Shown here: positions 1-8,424 of the stretch, one piece after another | Layout: each line of letters opens with the position of its first letter | Numbering within the stretch: the first letter of the stretch is position 1 | NCBI RefSeq assembly: GCF_024462775.1 | Contig: NZ_JANGCE010000022.1 | Coordinates: 1 to 64,000, forward strand | Direction of reading: 5' to 3' | DNA length: 64,000 bases | DNA from: Butyricicoccus faecihominis | GTDB lineage: Bacteria > Bacillota > Clostridia > Oscillospirales > Butyricicoccaceae | Made by a program: the position numbers and the translations under genes | Notes under the pieces: model-generated | The model's database searches: none | What the model saw: only the letters and a program-made list of their open reading frames with translations | What the model was told of the DNA's origin: nothing

Positions 1-22
1 CGCTACCATGCCCGGTAATCAT
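1..22 (-). CDS. Possible start of next phage gene (partial)
   Basis: An ATG at 22-20 on the minus strand opens a frame (M-I-T-G-H-G-S) that runs off the left edge. It would be the next gene after the tail fibres, where lysis genes usually lie. Only seven codons are visible and the ribosome site is weak, so neither the start nor any function is secure. Confidence 0.2.
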
Positions 23-55
23 GGCGGTCACCGCCTAAAGGGTAATTAGGGGTTT

Positions 56-100
56 TTACCCCCCCCCCCCCCATATTTTTACATTTATTGTGTTGTACAT
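56..100 (-). CDS. Short ORF with a 14-base G tract
   Basis: On the minus strand a strong AAGGAGG site (115-109 region) precedes an ATG at 100-98. Ten codons (M-Y-N-T-I-N-V-K-I-W) run into 14 consecutive G residues (72-59) encoding glycines, then a TAA at 58-56. With 13 or 16 Gs the frame would continue to a TAG near position 3; with 15 it stops after a few more codons. The strong ribosome site says something is translated here. The tract could switch length in the cell, or its length may be a sequencing error. Product unknown. Confidence 0.4.
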   Translation of the reverse strand: MYNTINVKIWGGGG

Positions 101-113
101 ATGATTTCCCTCC

Positions 114-1037
114 TTAGTAGATTTCTGCGTCAATATCAATCCATGGTGATGTGGAACCATCGTTTCTTTGAAGCATTCCTAGAACCGTTGCGCTTATATT
201 CGGAATCGCCGTCGATATAGTAGCTATTGTTTTCATCACATCGTTAACGGCAATATCTGTCGGAGTTTCAGCGGATACAACGCTCCCATTCACTGGATTT
301 CTAAATATGATCCGGTATTGATCCGCTGATGATAGTTTAACGGTTGGAATTACTCTTTTAGTGGAATAGTTAATAGTGAATACACCTTGCGCAGATCCTT
401 CTTGAATATATTCATAGTCGGTTAATTGTGAGCTGTTCCAATTACCTAATCGCTCAAAATACCGTTTACACCTTGCTTCCTCCACCGCCATATCCGGCGG
501 CGCGTCATACATCAGCGTGGAGATAGGGCCGGGTTCCAGTTTGGCGCGGTGGAGATGAGCAACGGTGTCTTCAGTCGAGCAGTTGCAGATAAAGCACCTG
601 ATATAATGCACCCCATATGTGCCCGTTGGCATGGTGAAAGATAGCGTGTTAAGACCCTGTTGCAAATCGTGCCCGATCGTGTTGTTGCCGCCTGCGCCAG
701 TGCCATCGCTGCCCCGCACAGCCTGCGCATCGATATACCATCCGGGCGGCGGCGCTTCGGGGAAAATAGCGCTGAAAGTGAAAGTGTCCCCAGCGCGAAG
801 AAACAGTGCATCGGTGATCTGCCACACGCCGGAATACGCGATTCCCAACGAATGCACCTTAATACCGTCGCTTACCACGTCGATCTGCGCGTCAAGGTTG
901 GATTTCCATCGGTCTACGGTGTAGGTGTTATGCGGCACGCGGTAAGACGCTTGTGCCCTTTGGTTGACCCAAAACCCGCCGTTTACAAACATATCCGTCC
1001 CCGGCGCCCAAATCCCTGACCCAATCGTATTGACCAT
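114..1037 (-). CDS. Phage tail tip / receptor-binding protein
   Basis: 307 aa, the last of three tail-fibre-type genes read leftward. The N-terminal motif FVNGGFWVNQR and the following YTVDRWK are typical of fibre or receptor-binding proteins of Firmicute siphoviruses. The middle (about 40-170) is beta-rich, like a carbohydrate-binding jelly roll, and EEARCKRYFERL (near 190) is a motif shared by many phage fibre C-termini. The start ATG overlaps the stop of the upstream collagen-like gene by one base. It probably forms the host-contacting end of the fibre; the receptor is unknown. Confidence 0.7.
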   Translation of the reverse strand: MVNTIGSGIWAPGTDMFVNGGFWVNQRAQASYRVPHNTYTVDRWKSNLDAQIDVVSDGIKVHSLGIAYSGVWQITDALFLRAGDTFTFSAIFPEAPPPGWYIDAQAVRGSDGTGAGGNNTIGHDLQQGLNTLSFTMPTGTYGVHYIRCFICNCSTEDTVAHLHRAKLEPGPISTLMYDAPPDMAVEEARCKRYFERLGNWNSSQLTDYEYIQEGSAQGVFTINYSTKRVIPTVKLSSADQYRIIFRNPVNGSVVSAETPTDIAVNDVMKTIATISTAIPNISATVLGMLQRNDGSTSPWIDIDAEIY

Positions 1038-1765
1038 CAGCCATCCCCTCCAATCGTAACGCTAATCGGGATATCCACCGTATTCAGCGCTCCATAAGCC
1101 CGCAAAGTGATTTGTCCCGCCGCCTGCCCGCCATCTTGCAGCCCAAGTACTTGATACTGCTGTGCCGCCTGTACCGATGCATCCGACGCAAGCCGCACAT
1201 CCACCGTGCATGTCGCCGTGACACCCGGAATGGATATCGTCTGCGAATATGGATAGCCGCCTGTCCATGTAGGCGTGATCGTGGCCGTGGCCGCCAGCGG
1301 CTTACCTACTGCGTTTGTCAGCTTCGCCCGGTCTGCATCGGACAGATGCTTTGCCGCATCCTCTATGTGCTCCGGCATAGCGGCGGCGGCTTGATCGTAT
1401 TGCTGTTCGGTGCCGCTGTAACCGCCCTCGACGGCAGATTGATATTGACTTTTGCCGGTATCACCCTTCGGGCCTGTCGCGCCGGTATCGCCTTTTATGC
1501 CTTGTGGGCCTGCCGGACCGACAGGGCCCGTAGCCCCTTGAGGCCCAGTCGCACCCTTTGCGCCGGTCGCACCGTTATCTCCTTTGTCACCCTTCGGGCC
1601 CTGCGCGCCTTGGGGTCCGGTGTCACCCTTATCACCCTTTGGGCCTTGCACGCCCTGCTTACCTTGGGGACCTTGCGCACCTACCGGGCCGGTATCGCCT
1701 TGTGGCCCCTGCGGGCCGATCAACGGCCCACCGAGAGGGATATCTTCATATGTTACATCAGGCAT
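1037..1765 (-). CDS. Collagen-like tail fibre protein (short)
   Basis: 242 aa. After a short N-terminus, residues about 17-105 are uninterrupted Gly-X-Y triplets ([10 protein letters not shown]-type), which fold as a trimeric collagen-like stalk in phage fibres. A non-repetitive beta-rich C-terminal part (about 150-242) ends in [18 protein letters not shown] and probably caps the stalk. Its start overlaps the end of the upstream fibre gene by 8 bases and its stop overlaps the next start by one, so the three are translationally coupled. Repeat number is expected to vary between relatives. Confidence 0.8.
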   Translation of the reverse strand: MPDVTYEDIPLGGPLIGPQGPQGDTGPVGAQGPQGKQGVQGPKGDKGDTGPQGAQGPKGDKGDNGATGAKGATGPQGATGPVGPAGPQGIKGDTGATGPKGDTGKSQYQSAVEGGYSGTEQQYDQAAAAMPEHIEDAAKHLSDADRAKLTNAVGKPLAATATITPTWTGGYPYSQTISIPGVTATCTVDVRLASDASVQAAQQYQVLGLQDGGQAAGQITLRAYGALNTVDIPISVTIGGDG

Positions 1766-2729
1766 TTACAATCTCCTTTCGCCAGTAAAGTATTCCGTCT
1801 TTTAAAACCAGCGGGGGCGGCGATGTACCAGTTGGCACACGAGCCATCAGCATACCATCCGCGCGCATCCACAGCGTAAAGAATCCATTAATCGGAGCTG
1901 TAACGCCACTGTCTCCGCGCTGTCCCGCGGTGCCTTTATCGCCCTTATCTCCTTTGGGGCCCTGAATGCCTTGCGCCCCCTGCGGGCCAACCGCGCCCTG
2001 TATTCCCTGCTCGCCTTTAGCACCTGCCGGGCCGATGGGGCCAGCAGGACCTTGCTCGCCCTGTATGCCGCGCTCGCCTTGGAGGCCCCTCTCGCCCGGC
2101 GGGCCGGTCGCGCCGGTTGGCCCCTGCCCGCCGGTTGCACCCTTTGGTCCGGTTTCGCCTTGCGGGCCGCGCGGGCCAGTTTGTCCGGTTTCACCGGTTT
2201 CGCCGCGCGCTCCTTTCGGGCCGACGTCACCTTTATCGCCCTTGTCTCCCTTTGCTACAATCCGCGTCCAAAAGCGACTATCCGGCGGAGCAATCCCAGT
2301 ACAGGTGGAAGTGCATATATAACTCGACCCATCGCGGTATACCTTGTTGCCGACAACGTATTCTCCTGCTGGATCGTAGGTTTCCCACAGCATCATTGCG
2401 GCGTTATTGGCTTGCCGCTGCGATTCCTGCCGCTGCCGGATGGCTTCATCATTCTTGCGCTGAATTTCAGCCGCCTTTCGCTCATTCTCGGCGGGCTGCA
2501 TGCTTGCCGCCGCCTGTTGGGCAGCTTGCGCGGCTTGCCGAGCGGTTTCCTCCGCTTGCCCTGCTTGCGTGGCCGCTTCTCGCGCTGCATCTCTGGCCGC
2601 TTGGGAGGCGTTTACAGCGCCTTGGATTTCAACTGAACCGGGCTGGCCGCCGATTGCTCCGCCGTTCAGGATATCAATAGCAGCGTCTATCTCCTCGCCG
2701 CCGTATCTGTGCATATAAGTCTTCGACAT
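1758..2729 (-). CDS. Collagen-like tail fibre protein (long)
   Basis: 323 aa. The N-terminus ([18 protein letters not shown]) probably attaches to the tail tip. An Ala/Gln-rich coiled-coil-like stretch (about 40-110, [15 protein letters not shown]) follows. Next is a small module with [18 protein letters not shown], resembling a carbohydrate-binding ChiC/BppU-like insert. Gly-X-Y collagen repeats span about 160-275, and the C-terminus is short ([17 protein letters not shown]). It shares the stalk type but not the ends with the shorter collagen gene downstream. A structural fibre is well supported; the ligand is unknown. Confidence 0.8.
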   Translation of the reverse strand: MSKTYMHRYGGEEIDAAIDILNGGAIGGQPGSVEIQGAVNASQAARDAAREAATQAGQAEETARQAAQAAQQAAASMQPAENERKAAEIQRKNDEAIRQRQESQRQANNAAMMLWETYDPAGEYVVGNKVYRDGSSYICTSTCTGIAPPDSRFWTRIVAKGDKGDKGDVGPKGARGETGETGQTGPRGPQGETGPKGATGGQGPTGATGPPGERGLQGERGIQGEQGPAGPIGPAGAKGEQGIQGAVGPQGAQGIQGPKGDKGDKGTAGQRGDSGVTAPINGFFTLWMRADGMLMARVPTGTSPPPLVLKDGILYWRKEIVNA

Positions 2730-4825
2730 TAAACTATCAACCTCCTGCCGTATTTATCGAAGCATTCGCGTCCCTCGCGGTCGATTGCCGCGCCTGAACT
2801 GCGCGGATTGTACACGCGATAATACACGATCACGCAGCCGTCGCCACCAGCGCCGCCGCCTGAGCCGAGGCCACCAGTACCGCCACCGCCATTCCAAACG
2901 GCATTTGCGCGGCCTTTACCGCCGCCACCGCCGCCACCACCACCGTGGCCGCCGGTTCCACCGTTGCCGCGCGTCATTGGTTTGCTAGGCGTTGCAGTCG
3001 CATCCGCTCCTGCGCCACCGTTTCGGCCTGTCACCAAATATCCGGGGCCTGTACCCAGAACGTCGTCAACATACGAACATCTGCCGCTGCCGCCATCGGA
3101 ACCGTTATTGCCCATGGCGGCGCCACCGCCAGCGCCGCCACCAGCAAATGCTACGATTTGACCATTCGAGCCGATTGCCCCCCGGTTATCGCCCCCCTTG
3201 CCGCCGAGAAATGACAAAACGCTTTGACCGTCGCCTCCGGTACCAGACGCTTCTTCTGTTTTCCCGTCGCCACCGTCTCCGCCAGCAGTTCCGGGGTCTC
3301 CTGCCCTTGCATAGACAGCTCCGCTAAAGATATCTACAAACCCGTTCGCGTAGGAGGAGCCATTATCAGAACTGTAGCTTCCAAACGTTGTTGCGCTTCC
3401 CGGCGCTCCTGCATTTGAGCCGTCCTCTGAGGCAAGTGCACCGCCGCCGCCCAAACCAATAGATATTGAGAATTTCGCGCCGGGAGTGACATCAAGTACC
3501 ACCTGAAACACCTTTCCGCCCGCGCCTCCGTCGCCGCCGGAACCGCCTTTACCGCCCTTGTTACCTGCTCCGTCGTCCTGACCATTCTCGCCCTTATATC
3601 CGCTCATGCCGCCCTGCGCCCCGCCTATAATAACCACATGAACACTAAAGGTGTTTTCCGGTACAATAAATTCGCCGTTTTGAACGATCACCAACGCATT
3701 GTTATAGTATTCGTCCTCGCCTATGTCCGGCGGCGCATACCCCACCAAATACCGCGTAGCCGCCCGGAGGATACCGGACAAGGCAACGTCCGCACTTTCA
3801 ATGCAAGCCTGCACCGTGCCGCCGTAGGGATGCGCTACCGTTACGACATCGCCGGGGCTTTCACCGTCCATCACGGTGTCCGCTTCGATCACTTCCCGCG
3901 CGGCATAGTACCGCGCAAGGCGTTCGGCCACGGCGTTTGCATTTGCCAGTGATACAAGGGTTGCATCCTCCACACGCTTCACGTTTTCGGTATCACCGGG
4001 GTTGACAGCCTTGCTCACCTCGCGGGTGTTATGTACGTAGGCGGTGCCGGACAGCGTGCCGTTGCCAGAAGATACCTTTGCGTAATTGACGCCGCTCTCC
4101 AGAATACGGAACCCGTTCGCCACCAGATCATGCATCGGCGCGTCGAACGTGATGATGTCGCTCTCCGATGTGGTGCCCTCGTACAGCGTTTTAGATTCCG
4201 CGCCCTTGATGTACTGGTGTTCCGTGACGATGACCCGCGTTACCGGCGTGTCTGATTCCACCGAACCGCCCTCGAATACGCGATCCTCTCCGATTGTGGC
4301 GCTCACACCGTCCCACAAGCCTTCGATTCGCAGATAGCCGTTCATATCCACCTTGACCGTCGCCCCGATCGCAAACAGCACCTGCGACAGGTTTTCCCGG
4401 CGTGTGGCGATAGGCAGATACCCGTAAAGCTTGATATCTTTCAGGTTGGTCTTGACGTAATGCGGCGTGCTGCCGCAGATATCCGCCACGACCTCGGCCA
4501 CTGTCTGGCCGGTATAGATGCCGCCGTAGTGGTCCGTCTCATCCAGCAAGCCCATGGCTGACGTGCAGGTAAAGCTATACCGCGTCTTGGCTGTGCGCTT
4601 GATTTTCTGCACGAAGAAGATGCCTATCTGCTGGCCGTCGTTGTAGTACGTCAGCGGTGCGTTTCGCGTGAAGGTAAGCAGGCTGGTATCGTTACTCTCC
4701 ACCTCAAAATCCAGCGTGTTCATCTCGAGGGAAGCGCTCATCAGATCGTTTGCGAGGTGACATTCGCCGGATTTGACATCATCTTGCGTGAATGTTCGAT
4801 TTCCATATGTAATCTTCTGGCTCAT
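2729..4825 (-). CDS. Tail hub / tail-associated protein with glycine-rich C-terminus
   Basis: 698 aa. Residues 1 to about 370 look like the hub or tail-associated (Tal/gp27-like) protein of siphoviruses that follows the distal tail protein: FTRNAPLTYYNDGQQIGIFF, FTCTSAMGLLDETDHYGG, and a region ending GDVVTVAHPYGGTVQACIES. From about 385 to 675 it becomes a Gly/Ala/Asp-rich domain (GGKGGSGGDGGAGG, GGGGGGGGKGR) of the type found at the ends of phage adhesins. No clear endopeptidase motif is visible. The start is preceded by a GGAGG site inside the upstream gene's end. It probably plugs the tube and carries the fibres. Confidence 0.7.
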   Translation of the reverse strand: MSQKITYGNRTFTQDDVKSGECHLANDLMSASLEMNTLDFEVESNDTSLLTFTRNAPLTYYNDGQQIGIFFVQKIKRTAKTRYSFTCTSAMGLLDETDHYGGIYTGQTVAEVVADICGSTPHYVKTNLKDIKLYGYLPIATRRENLSQVLFAIGATVKVDMNGYLRIEGLWDGVSATIGEDRVFEGGSVESDTPVTRVIVTEHQYIKGAESKTLYEGTTSESDIITFDAPMHDLVANGFRILESGVNYAKVSSGNGTLSGTAYVHNTREVSKAVNPGDTENVKRVEDATLVSLANANAVAERLARYYAAREVIEADTVMDGESPGDVVTVAHPYGGTVQACIESADVALSGILRAATRYLVGYAPPDIGEDEYYNNALVIVQNGEFIVPENTFSVHVVIIGGAQGGMSGYKGENGQDDGAGNKGGKGGSGGDGGAGGKVFQVVLDVTPGAKFSISIGLGGGGALASEDGSNAGAPGSATTFGSYSSDNGSSYANGFVDIFSGAVYARAGDPGTAGGDGGDGKTEEASGTGGDGQSVLSFLGGKGGDNRGAIGSNGQIVAFAGGGAGGGAAMGNNGSDGGSGRCSYVDDVLGTGPGYLVTGRNGGAGADATATPSKPMTRGNGGTGGHGGGGGGGGGKGRANAVWNGGGGTGGLGSGGGAGGDGCVIVYYRVYNPRSSGAAIDREGRECFDKYGRRLIV

Positions 4826-4826
4826 A

Positions 4827-5210
4827 TTATGGCCTCCTATTGGGCTCCATGGCAGTGAACTTGATCGTCAGTTCACCCCACAGATTTACCTTATCGGTCA
4901 TGCGGCGCAGCACATCCGATGCATTGGACACATATGCCCGGAAGGTTTTCGTTTCCTGCCCATATGGCACCGTGATTGTGTGGTAGTCTACCGGCGCGGT
5001 CAGCGTTTCATACAGCGCGTCATAATCGGCCGGCGACATTATTGATGATCCAAATTTCAAGTTATAGTGATAGTAAGTGCCTATCAAATCGCGCACGTAT
5101 CGGCCAGACAGCAAAGGGCCGGAGTTGCTTCCGTCTTTCAATTCGGCATTCCGCACTAACTCAACAACGCCAACTGAAAAACTTTTCCCGTCCAAAACAA
5201 TAATACTCAT
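4827..5210 (-). CDS. Small tail protein, Dit-like
   Basis: 127 aa, between tape measure and hub, the usual place of the distal tail protein. It starts MSIIVLDGKSFSVGVVELVR and ends with a beta-rich segment (VNLWGELTIKFTAMEP), consistent with a one-domain tail-ring protein. It is much shorter than classic two-domain Dit proteins (about 250 aa), so it would be a minimal version. The start overlaps the tape-measure stop by one base. Role inferred mainly from position. Confidence 0.55.
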   Translation of the reverse strand: MSIIVLDGKSFSVGVVELVRNAELKDGSNSGPLLSGRYVRDLIGTYYHYNLKFGSSIMSPADYDALYETLTAPVDYHTITVPYGQETKTFRAYVSNASDVLRRMTDKVNLWGELTIKFTAMEPNRRP

Positions 5211-6775
5211 TAGGTATCTCCTTTGATTAAAGTGATCCCACGCCTACGGCTATTTTCGTCGAGCTCTATTCCGAGTGATCTCACAAACCCTGTAGTTGGT
5301 CGCAGAACTAATTCTATTCTTTGCACACCGCTCCCGCCGCCGCTTTCCTCCCGGACAATTTGTCGAAGCATCCCTTCGGGGGCTTCAAAGTTACGTCCGC
5401 TTTTCTGGTCACCAAGCACGGCAAGAAACTCGTTATTGGGTGGGATCACGGCTCCGGTTGCAAATTTGGGGATCGATGCCGACCGCGAATAATATGGGGT
5501 GACGCCTTTCCCTAGATTGGGGCTACTGGAAGAAGCATTCATTTGCGCGTTTGATTTTGATTCTGCTGATTGTATCGCCACCGTCATTGCTGTGATTCCA
5601 GCAACAATGGCCAGCGCCGCAATGCCCATCGTAATTGCCGACTGGAACGCTCCGACTGCCAACGCTGCCGCGAATGCGACGGCAACAATTCCGCCAAGCG
5701 CTGCAGCTACCTTTTCCACTCCTGACATGCTGTCCCATGCTGCTCCAAGGCGCGTCAGCATTTGAACCAAAAGACCAAACACCAATACTAGCGCTGCGAC
5801 TTTTCCGGCTGGTGTCGAAAGCACTTCGCCAAACTTTTGAAACGCTCCCCCTATCCCGCTTATCATTCCTATAATGTTTTTCGCTGTATAGTATGTGGCA
5901 ATTCCTGCAAGAAGCGACAAAATGATATTTGCCATGGTCTCAACAGCCGCTGGGTTTGCAGCGGCCCAGTCGGAAAACTCTACAAGCTTTGCAACAATAG
6001 CAGAAATACCATCCAACACCGGTTGAAGTAGTGGAATTAACGCGGTACCGATATTTCCCATTAGAACATTAATTTGTTCCGACAAAACGCGCGTTTGGTT
6101 AGCCCAACTGTCAGATGTCTTTGCAAAGTCGCCCTGTGCAAGCGATAACTGTTCGGTGACATATTTATATCGCAGTTCAACCTGTTCAGCTTGCGTCATT
6201 TTGTCAATGTTTTTTTGGATGCCCTGCTGATAAGCAAATTGCTGTAAATTGGTTTGTGTCATGACTACGCCGAACTGCTTTAGCGTCTCGGTTTCGCCGG
6301 TCCACACAGATTTCAAAGCCGTACTGGCTACATCCTGCGAGACATTGTAAAATGAAGCCATATCCGCGCTAAGAGCGGTCATATTAAGAGACATGTCTGC
6401 CGCCGCTTGACCTGTTACTCCCATGCCGGTTGACATTGCCATATAAGTGGAAGCTGTTTGCTTCGCTGCAAGCTCCGACATGCCGAACTGCTCAATAGAA
6501 GTTTTTGCAAACTCCTCCACTCGTCCGGCCATACCTCCAAACGCCGTATCAACAACGTTTTGTACCTCTTGTAAATCGCTTGCAGCTTCCAGCGCTCGCC
6601 CGCCAAAATCTTTAATCGCGCTAACGGTAAACACAGCTCCAATGGTTTTGCCTAACTTGCCTAGTGCTCCATCAATATTTGTAACCTTCGCTTGAACATC
6701 ATCAACACCTTTTGAAAAACCGTCAGTACTGATTTCTGTATCAATTTTTATACTGCCGTCATATCCTGCTGGCAT
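5210..6775 (-). CDS. Phage tail tape measure protein
   Basis: 521 aa. The N-terminal part (DGSIKIDTEISTDGFSKGV, then TNIDGALGKLGKTIGAVF) and the block around 75-190 (AKQTASTYMAMSTGMGV, KSVWTGETETLKQFGVVM) match the TP901-type tape measure core. Hydrophobic stretches follow at about 280-420. The ruler sets tail length, so 521 aa implies a short tail. The C-terminus has no lytic domain. The ATG at 6775 has a TAAAGGAGG site. Just upstream lies a hairpin terminator that separates it from the chaperone genes, an odd arrangement. Confidence 0.85.
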   Translation of the reverse strand: MPAGYDGSIKIDTEISTDGFSKGVDDVQAKVTNIDGALGKLGKTIGAVFTVSAIKDFGGRALEAASDLQEVQNVVDTAFGGMAGRVEEFAKTSIEQFGMSELAAKQTASTYMAMSTGMGVTGQAAADMSLNMTALSADMASFYNVSQDVASTALKSVWTGETETLKQFGVVMTQTNLQQFAYQQGIQKNIDKMTQAEQVELRYKYVTEQLSLAQGDFAKTSDSWANQTRVLSEQINVLMGNIGTALIPLLQPVLDGISAIVAKLVEFSDWAAANPAAVETMANIILSLLAGIATYYTAKNIIGMISGIGGAFQKFGEVLSTPAGKVAALVLVFGLLVQMLTRLGAAWDSMSGVEKVAAALGGIVAVAFAAALAVGAFQSAITMGIAALAIVAGITAMTVAIQSAESKSNAQMNASSSSPNLGKGVTPYYSRSASIPKFATGAVIPPNNEFLAVLGDQKSGRNFEAPEGMLRQIVREESGGGSGVQRIELVLRPTTGFVRSLGIELDENSRRRGITLIKGDT

Positions 6776-6800
6776 CTAACTACCTCCTTTAGGCATAATA

Positions 6801-6830
6801 AAACCACCCTACTTTTGCAAGGTGGTTGTT
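6801..6830 (-). terminator. Hairpin terminator upstream of the tape measure gene
   Basis: Read on the minus strand, ACCACC and GGTGGT pair around a loop and are followed by TTTTATTA. It lies between the chaperone genes and the tape measure gene, within the segment that carries the opposite-strand moron, so it may have arrived with that cassette. Confidence 0.55.
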
Positions 6831-6854
6831 TCGCATGTCGAATTATGGTAAACT
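6826..6854 (+). promoter_or_regulatory. Candidate promoter for the tail-region moron
   Basis: TTGTTT (6826-6831), 17 bases, TAAACT (6849-6854), in an AT-rich stretch just ahead of the plus-strand gene. The match is only moderate; a TATATT at 6854-6859 is an alternative -10. Confidence 0.3.
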
Positions 6855-6908
6855 ATATTAAAATAATCGCTCTGAGAGTGCGGATTCATTAAAATGGGGG
6901 TTATCTTT

Positions 6909-7475
6909 ATGGCGGCAGAATATATTGATAAATCGGGAGATAGCATTGATCTTACGGTCATTCTAGGGGTATATCGCACCCGTTCGGAGATTGTGCGTTT
7001 TTTTAAGCTTTGTACTAATTATAACGATGCAGAATGTCAGAACGCCGCCGACTACATATTAGAAAATATTACACCTGAACCATGCACAAAAATGGAATCA
7101 AAGAGAATACGAAAGCGCATCGAGGCGGAGTTTTGTAGTGAACCATGGCATGCTAGCAAAACAAAGCGTATGGTGGTGGCCGGTATTTGCGCTATACTTT
7201 TTTTCGGCATTCTTTTCTTTTCTCCACCCGCATTCATCACAAAGCTTATTACAGGAGCCGCTACTGTTGTTTCCGAAACACAGTTCAACAATGTGGATAA
7301 TGGAATGACCTATGAAGAAGTAAAAAATTTATTCGGGGGCGATGGCTCACTTCTTTCGTCATATGGAAACGTCGAAATATATAAATGGCCCGGAAACGGT
7401 ATGCTCGGTTCTAACTGTAATGTTTCATTTCAGGATAAGCGCGCATATAGTAAAGCTCAGTTTGGCTTGCGTTGA
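6909..7475 (+). CDS. Membrane-anchored moron protein with BLIP-like domain
   Basis: 188 aa from ATG 6909, preferred over ATG 6894 because GGGGG lies about 8 bases before it. It is the only rightward gene inside the structural operon. An N-terminal cytoplasmic part is followed by one membrane helix (about 90-110, MVVAGICAILFFGILFF). A C-terminal domain (about 130-188) has the MTYEEVKNLFG pattern of DUF3862/SmpA-type, BLIP-fold extracytoplasmic domains. The gene is visibly AT-richer than its neighbours and overlaps the end of the Gp15-type gene by 19 bases, convergently. A lysogeny-expressed surface protein is likely; target unknown. Confidence 0.6.
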   Translation: MAAEYIDKSGDSIDLTVILGVYRTRSEIVRFFKLCTNYNDAECQNAADYILENITPEPCTKMESKRIRKRIEAEFCSEPWHASKTKRMVVAGICAILFFGILFFSPPAFITKLITGAATVVSETQFNNVDNGMTYEEVKNLFGGDGSLLSSYGNVEIYKWPGNGMLGSNCNVSFQDKRAYSKAQFGLR

Positions 7476-8032
7476 CCTAGCTTCCGCATAAACTCGCTCT
7501 CGATTTCCTGCCATTCTGTATCCTTTTGCATAGGCAATTCTAAGATATCGTGTAATTGGCTGTAGGCTTGCCGTTCCTCGTTGCTCAGTTTTCCATCACG
7601 CTTTCGTCTGCGCAGATAGATCATCCGTTGAAAAAAGCTTTCTTCACTCAAATCCGTGAACATATAGCAGAATTTCCACCAGTGTAAATGATTGATCGAT
7701 TCAAGGTCAACCCCGTATGATTGATAATAAGCAGACCAGATATAGTCCGCGTCATGCGCAAAGCTGTACAGTCGAGCGTGTGGTTCTGTATCTCTTTGAC
7801 GGGTATCTCCACAATTTAAAAACAATACCGCCATTTCGCACGCTTCTGTGAGATTTGGCGGTATTGTTTTGTATAGGCGCGTCAGCATAACGGCTTGTTT
7901 TTCTTCATCCGTAAGTTCGTTGTCCTCAAACGCAAGGATGATTGTCAAACAGTCGCGGAAATCTGAATTTATTTCGTATTCCCTACCATCAATCTCTATT
8001 GCATCCGGGAAACGATCAGATAGTGCATTCAC
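7457..8032 (-). CDS. Phage Gp15-family tail assembly protein
   Basis: 191 aa. It starts FPDAIEIDGREYEINSDFRD and contains the LHWWKFCYMFTDL segment typical of bacteriophage Gp15 proteins (PF06854), thought to be the second tail assembly chaperone acting on the tape measure. The GTG start overlaps the upstream stop as GTGA, so the pair is translated by reinitiation rather than an obvious lambda-like frameshift. Its 3' end overlaps the moron. Normally the tape measure gene follows directly; here a cassette intervenes. Confidence 0.75.
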   Translation of the reverse strand: MNALSDRFPDAIEIDGREYEINSDFRDCLTIILAFEDNELTDEEKQAVMLTRLYKTIPPNLTEACEMAVLFLNCGDTRQRDTEPHARLYSFAHDADYIWSAYYQSYGVDLESINHLHWWKFCYMFTDLSEESFFQRMIYLRRRKRDGKLSNEERQAYSQLHDILELPMQKDTEWQEIESEFMRKLGQRKPN

Positions 8033-8424
8033 TTTCTTAGCACCTTAGTGACATTCGTGTACTTTGCAAGCTTTTTCTCCTGTTCGGCGGAAACGCATGT
8101 TTGAACCTCATATAAAAACTGGAATACCACATCAAGCGAAAAAGTATTACAGAATACCATTTCACTTGTTCCGTTTCCGAACAGATCATCAATGTCAGTG
8201 TAAATGTCCTTGCAAATTTTCTCTTCCAGATCGATGAATGCCGCCCCATCGCTTTGGGGGATTTTTTGCGCGTCTGCTATATATTTTTCCTGCCGCTGCT
8301 TAAATTTCCCTTGAAGCGCATAAAACGAACGCCTAAAATCAGTATTGCTAGGGTCAAACACCAGCTCTCCGACCGGTTTCCCGTTGCGCTCCACCGGAAG
8401 AATCAGATTTGTTTGAATATTCAT
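8029..8424 (-). CDS. Tail assembly chaperone (first)
   Basis: 131 aa, between the tail tube gene and the Gp15 homologue, the standard chaperone position. It resembles the DUF6673 group of phage proteins (FDPSNTDFRRSFYALQGKF, then EKYIADAQKI). It is helical and charged and has no membrane segment. Four-base overlaps at both ends couple it to its neighbours. Chaperone function rests on synteny and family resemblance. Confidence 0.6.
   Translation of the reverse strand: MNIQTNLILPVERNGKPVGELVFDPSNTDFRRSFYALQGKFKQRQEKYIADAQKIPQSDGAAFIDLEEKICKDIYTDIDDLFGNGTSEMVFCNTFSLDVVFQFLYEVQTCVSAEQEKKLAKYTNVTKVLRK

Noticed and set aside
1112-2680. Several plus-strand frames across the collagen-like fibres
   Set aside because: Gly-X-Y repeats leave all frames open in GC-rich DNA; products are low-complexity Pro/Arg/Leu repeats.
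114-4825. Diversity-generating retroelement acting on the tail fibres
   Set aside because: No reverse transcriptase gene, template repeat or A-rich variable repeat seen in the window.
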